From NCBI GenBank assembly GCA_016699575.1, contig CP064979.1:2356001-2420000 (forward strand): 64,000 nucleotides of DNA, written 5' to 3'. Source of the DNA: Flavobacteriales bacterium (GTDB taxonomy: Bacteria; Bacteroidota; Bacteroidia; Flavobacteriales_F; PHOS-HE28). The notes under the pieces were generated by a model. That model did no database searches, was not told where the DNA came from, and was given only the letters and a program-made list of their open reading frames with translations. The position numbers were made by a program, and so were the translations under genes. Shown piece after piece: positions 16,585 to 25,286 of this stretch (positions within the stretch are counted from its first letter, which is position 1; the number at the start of each line of letters is the position of its first letter).

Positions 16585-19500
16585 CGTACAAGCGTGATGT
16601 TGCCGGTGCGATCGACCGTGGTACCGTCGTCAAGCGTTGCATGCAGCGTCCACAGGTACACGCCGCTCGGACTCTGTGCATCGTTCATGTTCCCGTCCCA
16701 ACCGTGCTGTGGGCCGGTGCTGCTGAAGACACGGTTGCCCCAGCGGTCGTAGAGTGCGAAGTCCATTTGAGCGATGGTTCCGCCCCTGACGAACAGCACA
16801 TCGTTGTTCCCGTCCCCGTTCGGACTGAAAGCATCCGGTAGGAAGATGGCCTCGCTGTCCTGGATGCAGATGTCGAGGCTCATGCTGTCGGCGCAGTTGC
16901 CTTCGTTCCAAACAACGAGTTGCACCGAGTAGTAGCCGGCGTGGCCGAGGTCGTAGTTGGGATCCGTGCCCAAGGAGTAGGGGACCGTGTCGCCATCGAT
17001 CACCCAATAGCCGCCAACGGCATTGTTGCTGAGGTCGATGAACGTCACATCGCGCTGCTCCCACGGCACGCACGGCTCATCGGGGTTCGCGCTGAAGAGC
17101 GCCGTGATGGCGGGCCAGCTGGGCACCTGGATCAGTGTGTCGTGATCGCAGCCGGTGGCATCGTTCACCACGTTCACCTGCACGAGTTCGCCCGCTGGAA
17201 GGTTCACGCTGTCGCCAACGGTCACCGTTCCAGCATCCCAGGTGAAGGTGTAGGTACCCGGACCCGTCACGCTGCCGACCACGTAGCCCGGCTCACCATA
17301 GCACTGCATCGCGCTGAACGCGAACTGCTCCTGGAAGGGCGGATGCACGGTGATGAGCACGCTGTCGATCACCGGGTCGCTGCAGCCATCGGTGGTGGTC
17401 ACCACGTACCAAGTGGTGGTGTCGGGGCTCACGCTGTTCGTTTCGATCGGGAACGCGCCGTCGCTCCATTGGTAGCTAACCGGATAGTTCGGGTTGCCGC
17501 CCATGGGGACCACCTCGATGACGCTACCACCGCCGCCACAGATCGGGTTGTTGCTGACGCTGACCTGCGTTGCCAAGGCAGGATGGTCGGTGAAGACCAG
17601 TGTGTCGCTGCTGAGGCACGCGCCGAAGCCCACGCTATAGGTGAGCGTGTACGTGCCGTTCGTGAGAAGGCCGGGGTTGAATAGCGTGTCCGGCAATCCG
17701 GTGAACACCCCGCCCGAGGGGTAGAGGTCAATGTCCACCAGCACATCATTGCTGCAATAGGTCTCCTGCACACCGCCGATGCTGGCTTGCTGGAACGCGT
17801 ACACATTGATGTTCACGGTGTCCGTGCATCCGGCGGGAGCACCATAAACGATGGCATGCACACCTGCTCCTGCCAGCGCGGGATCGAACACGCCCGTGCT
17901 GTTCACGCCTGCGCCGGTGAACGTGGCCCCCATGGGAACCTGAGCGATCAAAAAGGCGCCTGTTGCACTGCACACGGTCATGTCGGGCACACCGAGAGAA
18001 GCAGGATGCACAATGGCCCAAAGACTGTCGCTGCAGGTGTTCGCGTCGAAGTGGAGCACGTATGCGCCAACTCCTGCAAGAGAGGGGTCGATGAAGAAGT
18101 TGCCGTCGTTGTCCTGTGTGATGCCGGGCCCGCTCCACGTACCGTCCCACGGTGTCCGGCCGGTCGTGTTCTCGTCGAGGATCAGCGCATCATCGCCCTC
18201 GCAGAAGTAGAGCGTGTCGTCGTTGACCTCCGTCCAACCCACAAGGATGCCTATTGTGTCGGTGCAAGCGTTCGGTGCGGCGTAGGTCACCACATCCCAT
18301 ACAAGTCCGGCTTGCGCGGGATCGTACAGACCGGTGTTCCCATCCGCAATGCCCAGCCCGCTCCACATGCCGCCCGGAGGAATGGCCGCTAGTGAGAGCA
18401 CGAACGGCGGTTGCGAAGGGCAAGCGCTGCGGTCATATCCGATATCGATGGGCTTCACATGGATGGTGAAGGACATGTCGCAACCGTGCATGTCATACAG
18501 CAGCGTATGTGTGCCGCCGCCAGCTTCGTCCGGATCGAAGGTGCCATAGATCGAATCGACGATGCCCGGTCCGCTCCATCGCCCACCGAAGGGATAGACC
18601 GGTATGTCGAACGGGTAGGTGCTCTGGCAGACCGTGTCCAGCTGTGCTTGTCCGATGATGTTGTCCACGTTCACGCGCACGGTGTCGCTGCAATTGCCAG
18701 CCGTGTAGGTGAGCAGGAAGGTGCCGATCGTGCTCGGGTCGAAGAGCCCATTGGGTTGCACGTTCGGGCCGCTCCATGTGCCACCGCCGGGCGTTGCGTA
18801 CGGAATGAAGAACGGCGCGGTTCCGGGGCAGGCTGCATGGGTCACGCCAGCATCCATGCTATCGATCACCACGGTGATGGTCTCTGTGCAGCCGCCCAGC
18901 GAGTAGGAGATGATGTGCGCTCCCGGCCCAGCGGTATCAGGGTCGAGCGTACCGGCCAGCGAGTCGATGATGCCCGGTCCGCTCCAGACACCGCCGACCG
19001 GTGTGGCGCTCAGATCGAATGCGGCGTCCGATTGGCAGATGGCACTGGTGGGGCCAGTGATCTGCGGATCAACGACCACCACGGTGATGCTGTTGGTGGT
19101 GGTTTGTCCTGTGCCGTTCTCGGTAACGGTGACCGAATACGTGGTGGTTGTGGTCGGGCAGATGGAATGTGGGCCCGCACTGTTCGGCAGGCCGTTGCTC
19201 CAAGTGAAGGTGTAGGTGAGGCAGCCTTGCACATCAGCGAAGAGTTCCGTGCAGGTCCCGGCGCAGATCGTATCCTCGGTCAGTTCCATCAGCACGCCGA
19301 GCGGACAGGTCGCGATCTGCGTGCTCGCGTTGATGGTGAAGTACCACAGCGAGTCGCACCGGTCGCGGATGCCGATCTCGAACGAGACATCGTAAGGGCA
19401 GTTGCGATCGAACGGCGGGTCGATGCCCAGCTGCATGGTCTGCGTTTCGCCGCCGATGCAGTTCGTGGGTGTGGCGCTCGTCACCACAGGGGAGTTCGAG

Positions 19501-20117
19501 CCGCTGATGGTGAACGCGCTTGGGTTGATGGAGTCGCAAGGGATCGGGTAGCTGAAGGCCAGGTTGATGGCAGCGCTCGCGCACATTGGTGGTGTTGGGA
19601 TCGTCATCACCGGCGGCACCGGGGGGATCACCACGCTCGTCCATTGCGCTTCGAAGCCGCAATAGGCCACGTTGGCATCGGTTACGAAGTGCACGGTGAG
19701 GTAGTAGCCGGTGCTGGTGATGGGCGGTGGTGCGTTGATCCCACTGTACGCCGGTCCGATCTGCGGCGAGAGGATGCTCGGCCCATCATGGAAAGTCAGA
19801 AGGTCCAGCCCCTGCTCCGTGCAGAACACCTCGTCGAACACCAATGTCACCGGCCCGCCTGCATCGATGGTGAACGTGTAGTCTTCGTTGTTGCCGTAGA
19901 TGTTGCCACCGGGCCCGTCCTCACTATCGAGCAGGATGCCCTTGCAGAGCGTCACCACCGTGTCGGTCATGTTGAACTCCGGCAGCACTTGGGCGTGCAA
20001 TGAGCCTGTGACCATACCGAACGCGAGAACTCCTAGTCCGACCTTTCCCACCCCATCCCCGGCCCTTCCCCGATGGGGAAGGGAGAACATCCGTGATATG
20101 CCGTGGGATCGGGTCAT
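16581..20117 (-). CDS. large T9SS type B surface adhesin, 1178 aa
   Basis: This is a predicted secreted or cell-surface protein exported by the type IX system. After a signal peptide ending near SLHAQ there is a CUB-like region (DSEDGPGGNIYGNNEDYTF, LDLLTFHDGPS). It is followed by many repeats of about 80-90 residues containing GG.WSGPGI.DS..G..DP..AG, each with paired cysteines, then PKD-like segments. The C-terminal gliding-motility-associated sorting domain starts at IFLPDAFSPNGDGNNDVLFV and ends TGNITLVR. The start is ATG at 20117 (GTG at 20123 is possible). Residues about 12-27 derive from an in-frame palindromic element in front of the hydrophobic core. The partner PorP/SprF gene follows with a 4-bp overlap. 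Confidence 0.92.
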   Translation of the reverse strand: MTRSHGISRMFSLPHRGRAGDGVGKVGLGVLAFGMVTGSLHAQVLPEFNMTDTVVTLCKGILLDSEDGPGGNIYGNNEDYTFTIDAGGPVTLVFDEVFCTEQGLDLLTFHDGPSILSPQIGPAYSGINAPPPITSTGYYLTVHFVTDANVAYCGFEAQWTSVVIPPVPPVMTIPTPPMCASAAINLAFSYPIPCDSINPSAFTISGSNSPVVTSATPTNCIGGETQTMQLGIDPPFDRNCPYDVSFEIGIRDRCDSLWYFTINASTQIATCPLGVLMELTEDTICAGTCTELFADVQGCLTYTFTWSNGLPNSAGPHSICPTTTTTYSVTVTENGTGQTTTNSITVVVVDPQITGPTSAICQSDAAFDLSATPVGGVWSGPGIIDSLAGTLDPDTAGPGAHIISYSLGGCTETITVVIDSMDAGVTHAACPGTAPFFIPYATPGGGTWSGPNVQPNGLFDPSTIGTFLLTYTAGNCSDTVRVNVDNIIGQAQLDTVCQSTYPFDIPVYPFGGRWSGPGIVDSIYGTFDPDEAGGGTHTLLYDMHGCDMSFTIHVKPIDIGYDRSACPSQPPFVLSLAAIPPGGMWSGLGIADGNTGLYDPAQAGLVWDVVTYAAPNACTDTIGILVGWTEVNDDTLYFCEGDDALILDENTTGRTPWDGTWSGPGITQDNDGNFFIDPSLAGVGAYVLHFDANTCSDSLWAIVHPASLGVPDMTVCSATGAFLIAQVPMGATFTGAGVNSTGVFDPALAGAGVHAIVYGAPAGCTDTVNINVYAFQQASIGGVQETYCSNDVLVDIDLYPSGGVFTGLPDTLFNPGLLTNGTYTLTYSVGFGACLSSDTLVFTDHPALATQVSVSNNPICGGGGSVIEVVPMGGNPNYPVSYQWSDGAFPIETNSVSPDTTTWYVVTTTDGCSDPVIDSVLITVHPPFQEQFAFSAMQCYGEPGYVVGSVTGPGTYTFTWDAGTVTVGDSVNLPAGELVQVNVVNDATGCDHDTLIQVPSWPAITALFSANPDEPCVPWEQRDVTFIDLSNNAVGGYWVIDGDTVPYSLGTDPNYDLGHAGYYSVQLVVWNEGNCADSMSLDICIQDSEAIFLPDAFSPNGDGNNDVLFVRGGTIAQMDFALYDRWGNRVFSSTGPQHGWDGNMNDAQSPSGVYLWTLHATLDDGTTVDRTGNITLVR
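20041..20083. repeat. in-frame palindromic element in adhesin signal peptide
   Basis: CCCTTCCCC-GAT-GGGGAAGGG (20063-20083) is a perfect 9-bp hairpin. On the gene's strand it is followed by CCGGGGATGGGGTGGGAAAGG, an arrangement parallel to the ispG element at 13321. It encodes SLPHRGRAGDGVGKVG within the signal peptide. Confidence 0.82.
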
Positions 20118-20119
20118 GC

Positions 20120-20566
20120 TCACATCGGGATACTATCGGTGACGACGATCGGTGAAGTCACCAGTTCGTTGCTGCGATGGCCGGCACGATCGGTGATGTG
20201 GAACGTGTAGGTCATGGTCTCTTCCCCACTGTTGCCGAGCAGGAACAGCGGAACGAGTTCGACCTGCAATTCGCCTTGTATGGACAACTGTTCTCCAGGC
20301 GGCGCGAGCGGTGGGATGTGATAACCATCCGCAGTGCTCAGGCGACTGTCCTTCACCCACAATGTGTATGCATCGGGATCATCCTGGCCCAGGTCACCGT
20401 CGGGGTCTTTGTAGCTGAAGCGCAGTACCACACGATCCTCGAACTGCACCACGGCATTGGGACCAGCGCTCAGTAACGTGATCTCCGGTGGGCCGCTTTC
20501 CACGCCTTCCTTTTTGCAAGAGGCGAGCAGCACCACGGAGAAGAGGAGTGCGAGCAACTGCTTCAT
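20120..20566 (-). CDS. lipoprotein, 148 aa
   Basis: The N-terminus MKQLLALLFSVVLLASCKKEG has a clear lipobox (LASC, C17) followed by lysines. The body reads like one immunoglobulin-like or cadherin-like domain, with FSYKDPDGDLGQDDPDAYTLWV and a late block TMTYTFHITDRAGHRSNELVTS. No named family is recognised. The gene overlaps the end of the upstream lipoprotein gene by 4 bp and its stop touches the start of the adhesin, so it belongs to the same transcript. Acidic DPDGDLGQDD-type loops may bind calcium, as an inference. Confidence 0.78.
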   Translation of the reverse strand: MKQLLALLFSVVLLASCKKEGVESGPPEITLLSAGPNAVVQFEDRVVLRFSYKDPDGDLGQDDPDAYTLWVKDSRLSTADGYHIPPLAPPGEQLSIQGELQVELVPLFLLGNSGEETMTYTFHITDRAGHRSNELVTSPIVVTDSIPM

Positions 20567-21498
20567 GGATTCACGAGAATGGTGAAGTAGTTGAGCATCG
20601 GCGCCGTTGTGCCATCGTTGGGCACTTCGGTATTGTCCGTGTGGTCACCGTCGTTCACGTAGGCGCGCACGAACAGCAGGGTGCCCGGCGCGTAGGTGCT
20701 CAGGTCGAGCGTTGCTTGATGCGTGAACGTGGTGTTGCTGTTGCCGAAGTCGGGGCCACTTATGCTGGCGCCGGTGATGAGGTCTTGCTCGGGCACGAGC
20801 GGGAACCCACCGATGGCGGTCGCGACTTTCACCTTGTTGTGGGTGAGCGCAGTGGCCGAGGTACTGTCGTCCGCGAAGGCGAACCAGAGATCGATGCTGC
20901 TGCCCGATACTTCAATGGGGTTCACGCCAGCACCTTGGCCGCGTGGGAATGGGTTGCTCGTGGCGCCCTGTGGAAAGGCGAGCATCCCGGTAACCTGCGG
21001 CTCGCGGTTGCCGAGCGTGGGACTTCCACCGAACATGTCATGTGCGCCGTAATTGATCCACGCGGTAATGGCATTGATGTACATCGTCTGGTTCTCGCCC
21101 CAGTCCGTGCCGATGTACTCCAAGGGCATCATGCCGCTGGTGTTGGGCACGAAGACGGTAAGGCGCTCGTGCAAGAAGGACAGCTGTGCGTTGCCCGGCT
21201 GCACGCGATAGGTAAAGCTCTCCTGCGGATCGTTGTTGGTCACCGGTGCGAACACCAAGGAGTTGTAGCTGCTGGCGATGCTGCGGAAGTCCGGCTCGAA
21301 GTGGCCGTCGTGGCAGCCGCTGTTGGCGCATGTGGGCCGGAAGACCTTTTGGTGCAGCCAAGCAAAATTGTCCGGGGGGAGGTTCTCCGCGGGCGGGTTC
21401 GGCGAAGCGTGCACGAGTTCGTCGTACGGGTTCACCTGCTCCTTGCTGCACGCGGCAACGAAGACGGCAATGACGGTTATGGTGGTCGTGCGCTTCAT
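20563..21498 (-). CDS. lipoprotein with cytochrome-c-like CANSGCH site, 311 aa
   Basis: Lipoprotein signal MKRTTTITVIAVFVAACSKEQ (lipobox VAAC, C17). After NFAWLHQKVFRPTCANSGCHDGHFEPDFRSI the spacing is C-x4-CH rather than the standard CxxCH. Heme attachment is therefore possible but not assured. This arrangement recurs in cytochrome-like lipoproteins encoded beside DUF1501 genes. The C-terminal part contains GASISGPDFGNSNTTFTHQ and ends LNYFTILVNP, suggesting a beta-sandwich. The start at 21498 places the signal correctly, whereas an upstream ATG at 21534 would overlap the DUF1501 gene. It is followed with a 4-bp overlap by the next lipoprotein. Confidence 0.78.
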   Translation of the reverse strand: MKRTTTITVIAVFVAACSKEQVNPYDELVHASPNPPAENLPPDNFAWLHQKVFRPTCANSGCHDGHFEPDFRSIASSYNSLVFAPVTNNDPQESFTYRVQPGNAQLSFLHERLTVFVPNTSGMMPLEYIGTDWGENQTMYINAITAWINYGAHDMFGGSPTLGNREPQVTGMLAFPQGATSNPFPRGQGAGVNPIEVSGSSIDLWFAFADDSTSATALTHNKVKVATAIGGFPLVPEQDLITGASISGPDFGNSNTTFTHQATLDLSTYAPGTLLFVRAYVNDGDHTDNTEVPNDGTTAPMLNYFTILVNP

Positions 21499-21499
21499 G

Positions 21500-22834
21500 T
21501 CATATGCGGTCGAAGAGCGATAGGCTTCCGGCATCGATCAGGCCGGCGCTCATCACTTCGTTCTTTACGCCGAGCAGCTCAGCGATGGTGGGCACCACGT
21601 CCGTTGCGATGCCCACGGGACTGCCCTCGCTGCCGATGCGCAGGTTGCTCTGCACCCCGGCACCCACCATCATTCCGAAAATGCGCAAAGCATTGGCATC
21701 GCTGTGATCGTACCCGAACCAGTCGTTCTCGTCGCGGATCGCGTTCGGCTGGTCGTTGCGGCCGCATTCGGGCACGACGATCAGCGTGGTGTTGCCGGCA
21801 ATCTCCGGGATCTGCGTCTGGATGTAGTTCCACAGGTGGCCCACGCTGTGATCGGCCCTGTGCAGGCTGGCGAGGTAGCCGGTGAAGCTGCCGTGGCAAC
21901 CGTCCACACTGCTCATGTTCACTACCGTGAGCGCTGGTTTGAACCACTTCATCACTTCGCAGGCGTATCCCACGGTCTGTGCATCGCCATTGTCATGGAC
22001 GGGCGGGTGCGCCACCGTTCCGTTCGCGGTCTTGCTGAACATCTCCACCATGAAGGCTTTGATGTCCTGCTTCTCATCGGGCGTATTGCCGATGCCGGTG
22101 GCCACGTTGCCCACGTTCTCGAAGCTGTTGTCGAGGAAAGCCTTCATCTCGTACATCGGCGCGAGCTGGTCCTGGGGATGGTAGACCTTGGCGTTGCTCA
22201 AGTACTGATCTCCGAGCGGACCGAACGTGATGTTGGGCGCGAAGAAGTTGGCACCGTAGCGCGCGCCGTACTGCGGGTGGATGCTGTAGTTGAGCAGCGG
22301 CACGCTGTTGCCGATGGTGTTGCCGATGAACCAGGTCTTGGTCGCGGGCAGACCGGCGTGGCGGCGCAGGTATTCGAAGATGGTCGGGTTGAGCGGCTTT
22401 TGCGTGAGGCCCTGCGTGGTGGCCTGGCTTCCCTGCAGCAGTGAGTTGAGACCACCGTAATGCCCCGCATTCACCGCGCGCATTTCGGCGAAGAGCGTGC
22501 CTTGCGATTCGAGGGTGGTGTTGAGCAGGCCGGGGATCGGGTTGATGCCGCCGAGACCGGTCCCGTACACGATCTTCTGTCCAGGGGCCTGCCCATTGAG
22601 CATGTTGTACATGATGTTGCCCTCGTACATCTCGTTCTGCGCATCGGCCAGGTAGCGCATGCCGATGCTCTCCTGTTGGCGCACGCCACCGGCGAACATT
22701 ACCAGCACCACGTGCTGCGCACCGCCGCCGCCACCGCTGGCCGCGAACAGCCGTCCGCTCGGGAGGATGTAGGGCATCACGAAGGCACCAGCTGCTGCTG
22801 CGCCTGCGCGTTTGATGAAGTTCCTGCGGTCCAT
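21500..22834 (-). CDS. DUF1501 family exported protein, 444 aa
   Basis: The N-terminus MDRRNFIKRAGAAAAGAFVMP has the twin arginines and alanine-rich core of a Tat signal. The body fits the DUF1501 family, whose members have a sulfatase/phosphatase-like fold and unknown substrates. Blocks such as HVVLVMFAGGVRQQES, ALTVVNMSSVDGCHGSF and TLIVVPECGRNDQPNAIRDENDWFGYDHSDANALR are typical, the last including the metal-site-like acidic/histidine cluster. It sits between lipoprotein genes on the same strand, a common arrangement for this family in Bacteroidota and Planctomycetota. Export to the periplasm or surface is inferred. Confidence 0.88.
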   Translation of the reverse strand: MDRRNFIKRAGAAAAGAFVMPYILPSGRLFAASGGGGGAQHVVLVMFAGGVRQQESIGMRYLADAQNEMYEGNIMYNMLNGQAPGQKIVYGTGLGGINPIPGLLNTTLESQGTLFAEMRAVNAGHYGGLNSLLQGSQATTQGLTQKPLNPTIFEYLRRHAGLPATKTWFIGNTIGNSVPLLNYSIHPQYGARYGANFFAPNITFGPLGDQYLSNAKVYHPQDQLAPMYEMKAFLDNSFENVGNVATGIGNTPDEKQDIKAFMVEMFSKTANGTVAHPPVHDNGDAQTVGYACEVMKWFKPALTVVNMSSVDGCHGSFTGYLASLHRADHSVGHLWNYIQTQIPEIAGNTTLIVVPECGRNDQPNAIRDENDWFGYDHSDANALRIFGMMVGAGVQSNLRIGSEGSPVGIATDVVPTIAELLGVKNEVMSAGLIDAGSLSLFDRI

Positions 22835-22874
22835 GCGTTGAACGCCGTAGTCCGGCGAAGGCGTTGTCGTTCGT

Positions 22875-23426
22875 TCAGTAGAAGAGGTATTCGTCGCTCA
22901 TGGCGAAGGAGAAGTAGATGATCTCCGGTGTCACGTTCGGGTCGGCTTCGATGTAGTTGCGGAACCAGGTCTTCTCGGCTTCGGTCGGGTTGCGCACCAG
23001 GAAGCGGTTGTAGGTTCCGATGATGAAGGCTTCGATATCAGCGCGCATCGTTGCGTCATCGGGGATGATCACGCCGGGCTTGTTCATGAAGTTGCTGATG
23101 ATCACCTCGCGGGCCAGCTCCTTGTCGCCGATGCTCTGGATGCACTGGTCCAGCTCGTAGAGCTCGTTCGCGCTCAGGGCGTCCTGGAACAGGTTGGCGT
23201 GCAGGATGGCCGCGTACTGCTGGTTGGTCTTTTCGTTGTCCTTGATCGTCCCGGGTGCGTTCAGTTGCACCTCGTTCACTTCGTACTCAAGGTCCTTGGT
23301 GCAGGAGGTGGCGACGAGCAAGAGCAATGCGACCCCTATCCCAACCTTTCCGAGCCTGCCCTGAGCGGAGCGGAAGGGGTGGTGAAAGGAGCAGCATCCC
23401 GTCTTCGATGGAGCACTCATGTTCAT
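22875..23426 (-). CDS. lipoprotein with in-frame repeat in signal region, 183 aa
   Basis: The lipobox VATSC precedes TKDLEYEVNEVQ, so the protein is a lipoprotein. The start at 23426 (MNMSAPSKTG) lies just after the stop of the upstream gene. Residues about 12-29 (CSFHHPFRSAQGRLGKVGIG) are encoded by a palindromic element and separate the start from the hydrophobic core VALLLLVA. The mature part is helical and ends ADPNVTPEIIYFSFAMSDEYLFY. It has a run typical of proteins paired with DUF1501 and DUF1800-type genes (IGTYNRFLVRNPTEAEKTWF). It resembles the C-terminus of the neighbouring lipoprotein at 23428, suggesting relatedness. Confidence 0.78.
   Translation of the reverse strand: MNMSAPSKTGCCSFHHPFRSAQGRLGKVGIGVALLLLVATSCTKDLEYEVNEVQLNAPGTIKDNEKTNQQYAAILHANLFQDALSANELYELDQCIQSIGDKELAREVIISNFMNKPGVIIPDDATMRADIEAFIIGTYNRFLVRNPTEAEKTWFRNYIEADPNVTPEIIYFSFAMSDEYLFY
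23340..23392. repeat. in-frame palindromic element in lipoprotein signal region
   Basis: CCTTTCCG (23345-23352) pairs with CGGAAGGG (23371-23378) at 7 of 8 positions around GAGCCTGCCCTGAGCGGAG, a sequence reminiscent of a common bacterial intergenic repeat. It is translated within the signal peptide of the lipoprotein. Confidence 0.7.
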
Positions 23427-23427
23427 G

Positions 23428-24345
23428 TCAATCGATGTTGGCGTATTCATCGCTGGTGAGGATGGCGCGTTGCACGCGTTGCAGGTCGCCGTCGGCGTTG
23501 AAGTGCGACAAGGCGTTGTACACCTCGTAGGTGCTGGCCTCGCGGCCCATGAACGTGCGATAGCTCCAGCGCACCATGCCTTCGCGGAACTCGGCGGTGC
23601 CGGTGAGGATCTGCACGTAGTCGCCCTTGTTCTGGCCGCTTTGCGCGAAGAGGATCGTCGCGGAGCTGTTCTCCACCATGTCGAAGCCGGCATTGAACTC
23701 CGCGCTGGTGGGGAACCGCAGCAACAGATTGTCGAACGTGGCATTGATGAAGTTGAACGTGTTCATGTTGATCTGGTCGTAGATGCTGTTGAACACCATG
23801 TAGCCCATCACGTCATCGATGCCGATCAGCCCGTTCATGTAATTCTCGCGGCTGTTCTTCAGGTTGCGCAGCTTCTGTAGCTCGCTGTTCGTCTCATTGA
23901 GCCCCTGGGTGTTGCCCGCGAGCGAATCGGCCAGGGCATCCTGTTCGGCCGTGGCGATGGCGCCGTCGATGATGTCGTCGCTGCATCCTTCGAGGCAGCG
24001 GGCCTTGTAGAGTTCGTACTGGCGCTGGTAGTAGGCACGCTTGTAACTGCTGTCGCCTTCCACGTAGGCCGTGCTCGTCATCAGCTTGTTCACCAGTGCT
24101 TCGCGAGCGGCGGTGGAAAGCGATGCGGCTTCCAGCGCCGCCACTTCCGCGTCCATCTCCACGTCAAGCGGCTCACGACCGATGAGGTCGATGAACAGGC
24201 GGTTGACGTAGTTCTGCGTGATGACCGTCGGCACGCCGTTGTAGTCGGGTGCCTGGTTGTCCGGAACGAGTTCCGTTTCCTTCTTGCATCCTGCGTTGCC
24301 CAGGAGCGCGACCACTACGAGAGCGCAACCGGCCATCGGCTTCAT
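23428..24345 (-). CDS. lipoprotein, 305 aa
   Basis: The signal MKPMAGCALVVVALLGNAGCKKE has lipobox NAGC followed by lysines. The start is set at 24345, because an upstream ATG (24375) adds ten charged residues. The body is mostly helical, begins QNYVNRLFIDLIGREPLDVE and later has RWSYRTFMGREASTYEVYNALSHF, elements seen in DUF1549/DUF1800-like partners of DUF1501 proteins. It is the first gene of the leftward cluster that runs through the DUF1501 protein to PorP/SprF, with gaps of 0-50 bp. The cluster probably builds one cell-surface system. The substrate is unknown. Confidence 0.76.
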   Translation of the reverse strand: MKPMAGCALVVVALLGNAGCKKETELVPDNQAPDYNGVPTVITQNYVNRLFIDLIGREPLDVEMDAEVAALEAASLSTAAREALVNKLMTSTAYVEGDSSYKRAYYQRQYELYKARCLEGCSDDIIDGAIATAEQDALADSLAGNTQGLNETNSELQKLRNLKNSRENYMNGLIGIDDVMGYMVFNSIYDQINMNTFNFINATFDNLLLRFPTSAEFNAGFDMVENSSATILFAQSGQNKGDYVQILTGTAEFREGMVRWSYRTFMGREASTYEVYNALSHFNADGDLQRVQRAILTSDEYANID

Positions 24346-24440
24346 CCTGTTCCCTCGTGCCGTGCAGCTGCGCATGGAGCGGTGTACGGGCGGGGTTGCA
24401 CAGGTGGCCCAACTTCTCGACCGGGCCCGGGGTGTTCAAC

Positions 24441-24986
24441 CTATGGACCCGTTGCGCTGATCGACGAACGCTCCTCGGGCGGACGAGGGCTTGCGTGGTC
24501 CGCTGGTGCGAGCTCAGCGACCCACTTGGTGATCAGCCGCCGTTGCATGAGCGCTCCTAGCAAGACCGTGCCGCCGGTGGCGCACGAGACCAGGATGAGG
24601 AAGGCCGCGTTGACACGCACGCGCACCATGAGTTCGGAGAAGAACGCTGCGTACAGTCCGATGACCGACCAGTACATGAAGACCAGGTGCAGCTCTGTGG
24701 TGCGCTGTGTGCGCGGGCGCTTCAGCACGGCCCGCATGCCCGCTGCCAGCGTGAGCGTGCTCACCACCGCGGCGATGTGGAACGGACCGAACACGCCGAA
24801 CAACCGGTACATGCCGAACGCCGAGAGGTTGAGCAAGGTCATGGAAGCGACGTAGCCATAACCCAGCTGCCGGTGCGATCGCGTGCCTTTCCTGCGCATC
24901 AGCACCAACAGGCCGAGCACCATGGCCAACACGGCCGCAGCAATGTGCAGCCAGCTCAACCAGGTATAGGAGCGGATCTCGATCAT
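24441..24986 (-). CDS. DUF2306-like membrane protein, 181 aa
   Basis: This is an integral membrane protein with four to five helices: WLSWLHIAAAVLAMVLGLLVLM, a segment after HRQLGYGYVASMTLLN, PFHIAAVVSTLTLAAGM, LVFMYWSVIGLYAAFF and AAFLILVSCATGGTVLLGALM. The spacing HIAAA...GYGYV...HIAAV resembles DUF2306-type proteins with conserved histidines in the membrane, but the assignment is tentative. It lies 12 bp downstream of the regulator gene and is probably part of its operon. A helix-free tail of about 25 residues ends the protein. Confidence 0.68.
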   Translation of the reverse strand: MIEIRSYTWLSWLHIAAAVLAMVLGLLVLMRRKGTRSHRQLGYGYVASMTLLNLSAFGMYRLFGVFGPFHIAAVVSTLTLAAGMRAVLKRPRTQRTTELHLVFMYWSVIGLYAAFFSELMVRVRVNAAFLILVSCATGGTVLLGALMQRRLITKWVAELAPADHASPRPPEERSSISATGP

Positions 24987-24998
24987 CGGCCACGTTGT

Positions 24999-25286
24999 TC
25001 AGTTCCCCAGGTAGCCTTTGATCGCGCGCACGTAGTGCTCGAATGCGCGCAGGCCCTTTGCTGTGAGCTTGCAGGTCGTCAGCGGATAGTTGTCGCGGAA
25101 GCTCTTCGACACCGATACATAGCCAGCCCCCTTCAGCTTTGAGATCTGCACACTGAGGTTGCCCTTGGTGGCGCCGGTCCGTTCCAGGATGAAGTTGAAT
25201 TCCGCACTGTCCACACCCACCAGCAGGCTCACCACGGCGAGCCGCAACTGGTTGTGCAGGACGGGGTCAAGCGGTGCGAAGGCCAT
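24999..25286 (-). CDS. winged-helix transcriptional regulator, 95 aa
   Basis: The protein is a compact winged-helix DNA-binding domain. HNQLRLAVVSLLVGVDSAEFNFI forms the first helices, ERTGATKGNLSVQISKLKGAGYVSVSKSF the recognition helix and start of the wing, and LTAKGLRAFEHYV the last helix. This is the ArsR/MarR-like single-domain type common in Bacteroidota and often paired with membrane proteins. It overlaps the upstream membrane gene by 20 bp. A near-perfect 20-bp palindrome over the operon promoter at 25876-25895 is a likely binding site, suggesting autoregulation. No metal-binding cysteine cluster is visible. Confidence 0.86.
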   Translation of the reverse strand: MAFAPLDPVLHNQLRLAVVSLLVGVDSAEFNFILERTGATKGNLSVQISKLKGAGYVSVSKSFRDNYPLTTCKLTAKGLRAFEHYVRAIKGYLGN

